Assembly: GCA_046706145.1 (NCBI GenBank)
Contig: JBJKPP010000022.1
Location: 1-6,889 of the forward strand
Direction of reading: 5' to 3'
Source: JBJKPP01 sp046706145
GTDB lineage: Bacteria > Bacteroidota > Ignavibacteria > Ignavibacteriales > Ignavibacteriaceae
Length of the DNA: 6,889 bases
The notes below the pieces were generated by a model, which saw only the letters and a program-made list of their open reading frames with translations, had not been told where the DNA came from and did not search any database. Numbering within the stretch: the stretch's first letter is position 1; every line of letters begins with the position of its first letter. Of this stretch, positions 4,579 to 6,889 are shown in pieces. The translations under genes were made by a program, and so were the position numbers.

Positions 4579-6077
4579 TACTTCTGGAGAAATTCAAACA
4601 ACAATCTTACTCCAAAACCAGTCATATAAGTTTTAGTATAATTATTATAACTGTTGGCCATAGAAGGGCCTGCAATATCCAGATGAGCCCATGGTATTTT
4701 CTTGTCAACAAAGTTCTCAAGAAATTTTGCAGCGGTAATTGCTCCTCCCCATCTTCCGCCAACATTTTTAACATCCGCGACATCGCTTTTTATTAAATAA
4801 TTATAATCATCCCACAAAGGTAAAGGCCAAACCCGGTCATAAGTTCTTAAACCAGAGTTAAAGAGTTTCTTAGAAATGGTTTCATTTTTTGTGAAAGCAC
4901 CTGCAACAAATTCACCTAAAGCTACAACGCAAGCCCCTGTCAGAGTAGCCAAATCAATTATCAAATCAGGTTTTAAATTGGAAGCATAGTGCAATCCGTC
5001 TGCCAAAATCATTCTACCTTCAGCATCTGTATTGTCAACTTCAATACTTTTCCCGGAAGAAGTAACAAATATATCACCTGGCCTCATAGATTTGCCTGAT
5101 ACCATATTTTCGGCACTCGGTATTATACCTATCAAATGAACCGGAAGCTTCGCTTTGGCTGCAGCGAGAATTGTCCCGGCCACAACTGCTGCACCGGACA
5201 TGTCTGCTTTCATTTCACCCATATTTGCAGCGGGTTTCAAAGAGATTCCACCGGAATCAAAAGTTACACCTTTACCAACCAAGGCTACCTTCTTTTTAGC
5301 GCCCTTATTCTTGGCCGGATTATATTCTAAGACTATAAATCTCGGCGGATTGTCGCTTCCCATTCCGACAGCCATCAAGCCGCCCATTTTTCTTTTCTTA
5401 ATTTCTTTTTCGTTAAATATTTTAACTTTTACACCAGCATTCAATAAAGTCTTTTTAACTCTCTGAGAAAGGCTATTCGGATTAATGGTATTTGCCGGTT
5501 CGTTTTCAAGATCTCTCGTAAAATAAACTCCCTCCATTTCAAAACTAGATTTGCTCAATGCAGATTTCATCAGTTTTTCATTAGCGGAGTAGAAATAAAT
5601 CGTGAGTCCTCTTAGTTTTTTCTTTGTCAATTTGTAGTGATTAAAAGAATAATTTCCCAAATAAACACCTTCTACAAAAGTCTGATAAAAGTATTCTTCA
5701 TCATTAAAAAATTTTCTAAAATGCTTATAATTCGGAATAAAAATATGAAGCTCATTTAGTTCTTCTTTTTCTAAAGATTGAATTAAGCCGGTAAGATGAT
5801 TTCTAAAAAAATCAACTGAGAAGTTTTCATCCAGCTTAACTTTATTTAGAAGAATCTCGTCTGGTTTTCCATTGGGTTTGGAAAGTCTGATCTCACTACC
5901 ATTTTCCGAAATAAAACTTTTACGTTGAAGATTTGAGATATGGATATTAAATATCTTCTCGAAATTTTTTAAGCTATCTCCAAAGTTTTTATCATCAATC
6001 AAATATCTGACTGCAACCGATAGATTCTGATATTGTATTTTTTTTCCACTGGTTTTTAATTTCAGACTAAATAGCAT
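4575..6077 (-). CDS. pepA: Leucyl aminopeptidase, M17 family
   Basis: A 500-residue cytosolic aminopeptidase that removes N-terminal residues from peptides using two metal ions. Its length is close to the 503 residues of E. coli PepA. Residues 1-160 form a divergent N-terminal domain and 165-500 the conserved catalytic domain. The active site is complete: K269 and D274 in GKGVTFDSGG, K281, D292 in MKADMSG, and D351, E353 and R355 in NTDAEGR, each one position off the E. coli numbering. No signal peptide is seen. The ATG at 6077 lies inside the upstream nrnA-like gene (11-base overlap) and is preceded by AAAGGTG, a fair ribosome binding site. The 3' end overlaps lolD by CTAA, with no terminator between the convergent genes. 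Some family members also bind DNA; nothing here tests that. Confidence 0.95.
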   Translation of the reverse strand: MLFSLKLKTSGKKIQYQNLSVAVRYLIDDKNFGDSLKNFEKIFNIHISNLQRKSFISENGSEIRLSKPNGKPDEILLNKVKLDENFSVDFFRNHLTGLIQSLEKEELNELHIFIPNYKHFRKFFNDEEYFYQTFVEGVYLGNYSFNHYKLTKKKLRGLTIYFYSANEKLMKSALSKSSFEMEGVYFTRDLENEPANTINPNSLSQRVKKTLLNAGVKVKIFNEKEIKKRKMGGLMAVGMGSDNPPRFIVLEYNPAKNKGAKKKVALVGKGVTFDSGGISLKPAANMGEMKADMSGAAVVAGTILAAAKAKLPVHLIGIIPSAENMVSGKSMRPGDIFVTSSGKSIEVDNTDAEGRMILADGLHYASNLKPDLIIDLATLTGACVVALGEFVAGAFTKNETISKKLFNSGLRTYDRVWPLPLWDDYNYLIKSDVADVKNVGGRWGGAITAAKFLENFVDKKIPWAHLDIAGPSMANSYNNYTKTYMTGFGVRLLFEFLQKY

Positions 6078-6889
6078 TTCGCACCTTTAATGATTCTAAA
6101 AAATGTTCGGATTCCGTTAAAACTTTTGGTATAAAATTATACATATTTTCATTCATAAATCTGGCTCCGGATGCATTTATATGTCCCCCGCCTCCAAACT
6201 TTGCTGCCAGCTTATTTACGGGAATTGCTCCTTTTGATCTAAAACTAATTTTAAAGCCATTTTTTAATTCAACGAACAATAACCCTAGCTTTACTTTTTC
6301 TACCGATAAGGTAGAATTAACAAAATTGTCCGTATCGGATTCTAAAGCATTCGTTTCTTCAAACATTTTTCTGGTTAAAACCATATAACATATTTCTTCA
6401 CTGTCTCCGTAAAGTTTCATAGAGTTGAGAGCTTTTCCCAATAGTTTCACCTTGCTAAACTTACTCTGATCATATACTTTATCAAAAACATCATACGGAT
6501 CGACACTCTGTTCCAGAAGGTTTGCTGAAATTCTGTGAATCTCTGGAGTGGTTCTTTCAAAACGAAACGAACCAGTGTCGGTCATAATAGCTGCATAGAT
6601 TGGATATGCCGTTTCTATTGTTAGGCTGACTATCTTCGTCATGATTATCAGATCATAAATAATATGTCCTGTAGCAGAATATTCCGTATCAACAAAATAA
6701 TAATCCACAAAATCTTCCCGGTCTTGATGATGATCTACACATATTTTCATCTTATTACTTTCCATGAAATACTTCTGCATACTTACCACACGATCGGAAC
6801 GATTAAAATCCAAGGCAACCAACACATCAACTGTATTGAATAACTTGGAATGTTTCTCAACATTGAATTTCTGTATAATGTGGTCCTTA
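6067..6889 (-). CDS. nrnA: DHH/DHHA1 phosphoesterase, NrnA-like, 5' end outside window
   Basis: The frame is open to the right window edge with no stop, giving 273 visible codons; the true start lies beyond 6889. An internal GTG at 6825 is not a credible start, because the residues before it (N-T-V-D-V leading into L-V-A-L-D-F-N) belong to the conserved DHH fold. Visible motifs are the aspartate of ALDFN, DHHQ (6724-6735), TDTGSFRF (6559-6582) and the DHHA1 substrate-binding motif FGGGGHINASG near 6160-6198. These fit the NrnA group, which hydrolyses 2-5-base RNA oligomers and, in many members, pAp. The N-terminal motif with the first metal-binding residues (D-x-D) is outside the window. It overlaps pepA by 11 bases and is probably cotranscribed with it. 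Another DHH-subfamily-1 activity cannot be excluded. Confidence 0.88.
   Translation of the reverse strand, partial: KDHIIQKFNVEKHSKLFNTVDVLVALDFNRSDRVVSMQKYFMESNKMKICVDHHQDREDFVDYYFVDTEYSATGHIIYDLIIMTKIVSLTIETAYPIYAAIMTDTGSFRFERTTPEIHRISANLLEQSVDPYDVFDKVYDQSKFSKVKLLGKALNSMKLYGDSEEICYMVLTRKMFEETNALESDTDNFVNSTLSVEKVKLGLLFVELKNGFKISFRSKGAIPVNKLAAKFGGGGHINASGARFMNENMYNFIPKVLTESEHFLESLKVRNAI
6082..6088 (-). promoter_or_regulatory. Ribosome binding site of pepA
   Basis: AAAGGTG on the minus strand ends four bases before the pepA ATG (6075-6077), a good Shine-Dalgarno match and position. It lies within the last codons of the nrnA-like gene, so pepA can be translated from the shared mRNA on its own or by coupling. 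It supports the start at 6077. The other genes here lack such a clear site. Confidence 0.6.

Noticed and set aside
5155..5466. A 103-codon open frame on the plus strand
   Set aside because: It lies wholly antisense to the most conserved part of pepA, which has a complete catalytic site. It has no recognisable domain and no ribosome binding signal, so it is a shadow of pepA codon usage.
6067..6825. GTG at 6825 as the start of the NrnA-like gene
   Set aside because: The frame continues without a stop to the window edge and the upstream residues extend the conserved fold, so the gene is partial and starts outside the window.

Overview
The window looks like a piece of an AT-rich, diderm bacterial chromosome, most likely from the Bacteroidota/Ignavibacteriota/Chlorobiota group. 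This is inferred from strong A/T bias at third codon positions, A-rich leaders with little or no Shine-Dalgarno signal for most genes, an outer-membrane lipoprotein (Lol-type) exporter, and frequent AATTAACAATG-type intergenic repeats and CCCGA...TCGGG palindromes. The placement is an inference from style; no marker gene fixes it.

Layout. Positions 1-266 hold no gene I can support. Positions 267-1167 are a minus-strand tRNA cluster, transcribed right to left: tRNA-Pro(TGG), a broken tRNA-Pro copy, a broken tRNA-Arg copy, tRNA-Arg(TCT), tRNA-His(GTG), tRNA-Glu(TTC), then a strong intrinsic terminator. Positions 1168-1429 form the divergent intergenic region between the tRNA cluster and the next operon. 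Positions 1430-4578 carry three plus-strand genes: two FtsX/LolC/E-type permeases (joined TAATG) and a LolD-type ATPase. Positions 4575-6889 carry two minus-strand genes: a DHH-family NrnA-like phosphoesterase, cut by the right window edge, followed by an M17 leucyl aminopeptidase (PepA). Their frames overlap by 11 bases. lolD and pepA converge and overlap by 4 bases at their stop codons.

How the genes work together. The three plus-strand genes should form one inner-membrane ABC transporter that lifts lipoproteins out of the membrane for delivery to the outer membrane (LolCDE-like; here in C-E-D order). The minus-strand pair is housekeeping: nrnA degrades very short RNA oligomers and possibly pAp, and pepA trims peptides. 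The coding genes are ordinary.

The unusual part is the tRNA cluster. Two tRNA remnants lie between the intact tRNA-Arg and tRNA-Pro genes. In each, the anticodon arm has been exchanged, almost base for base in length, for a CCCGA...TCGGG palindrome, and each is also broken in the T-loop. The DNA between them is bounded by a perfect 15-base inverted repeat. Relatives of that repeat recur in a tRNA spacer and at the lolE-lolD junction, where the repeat contains the lolD start codon.
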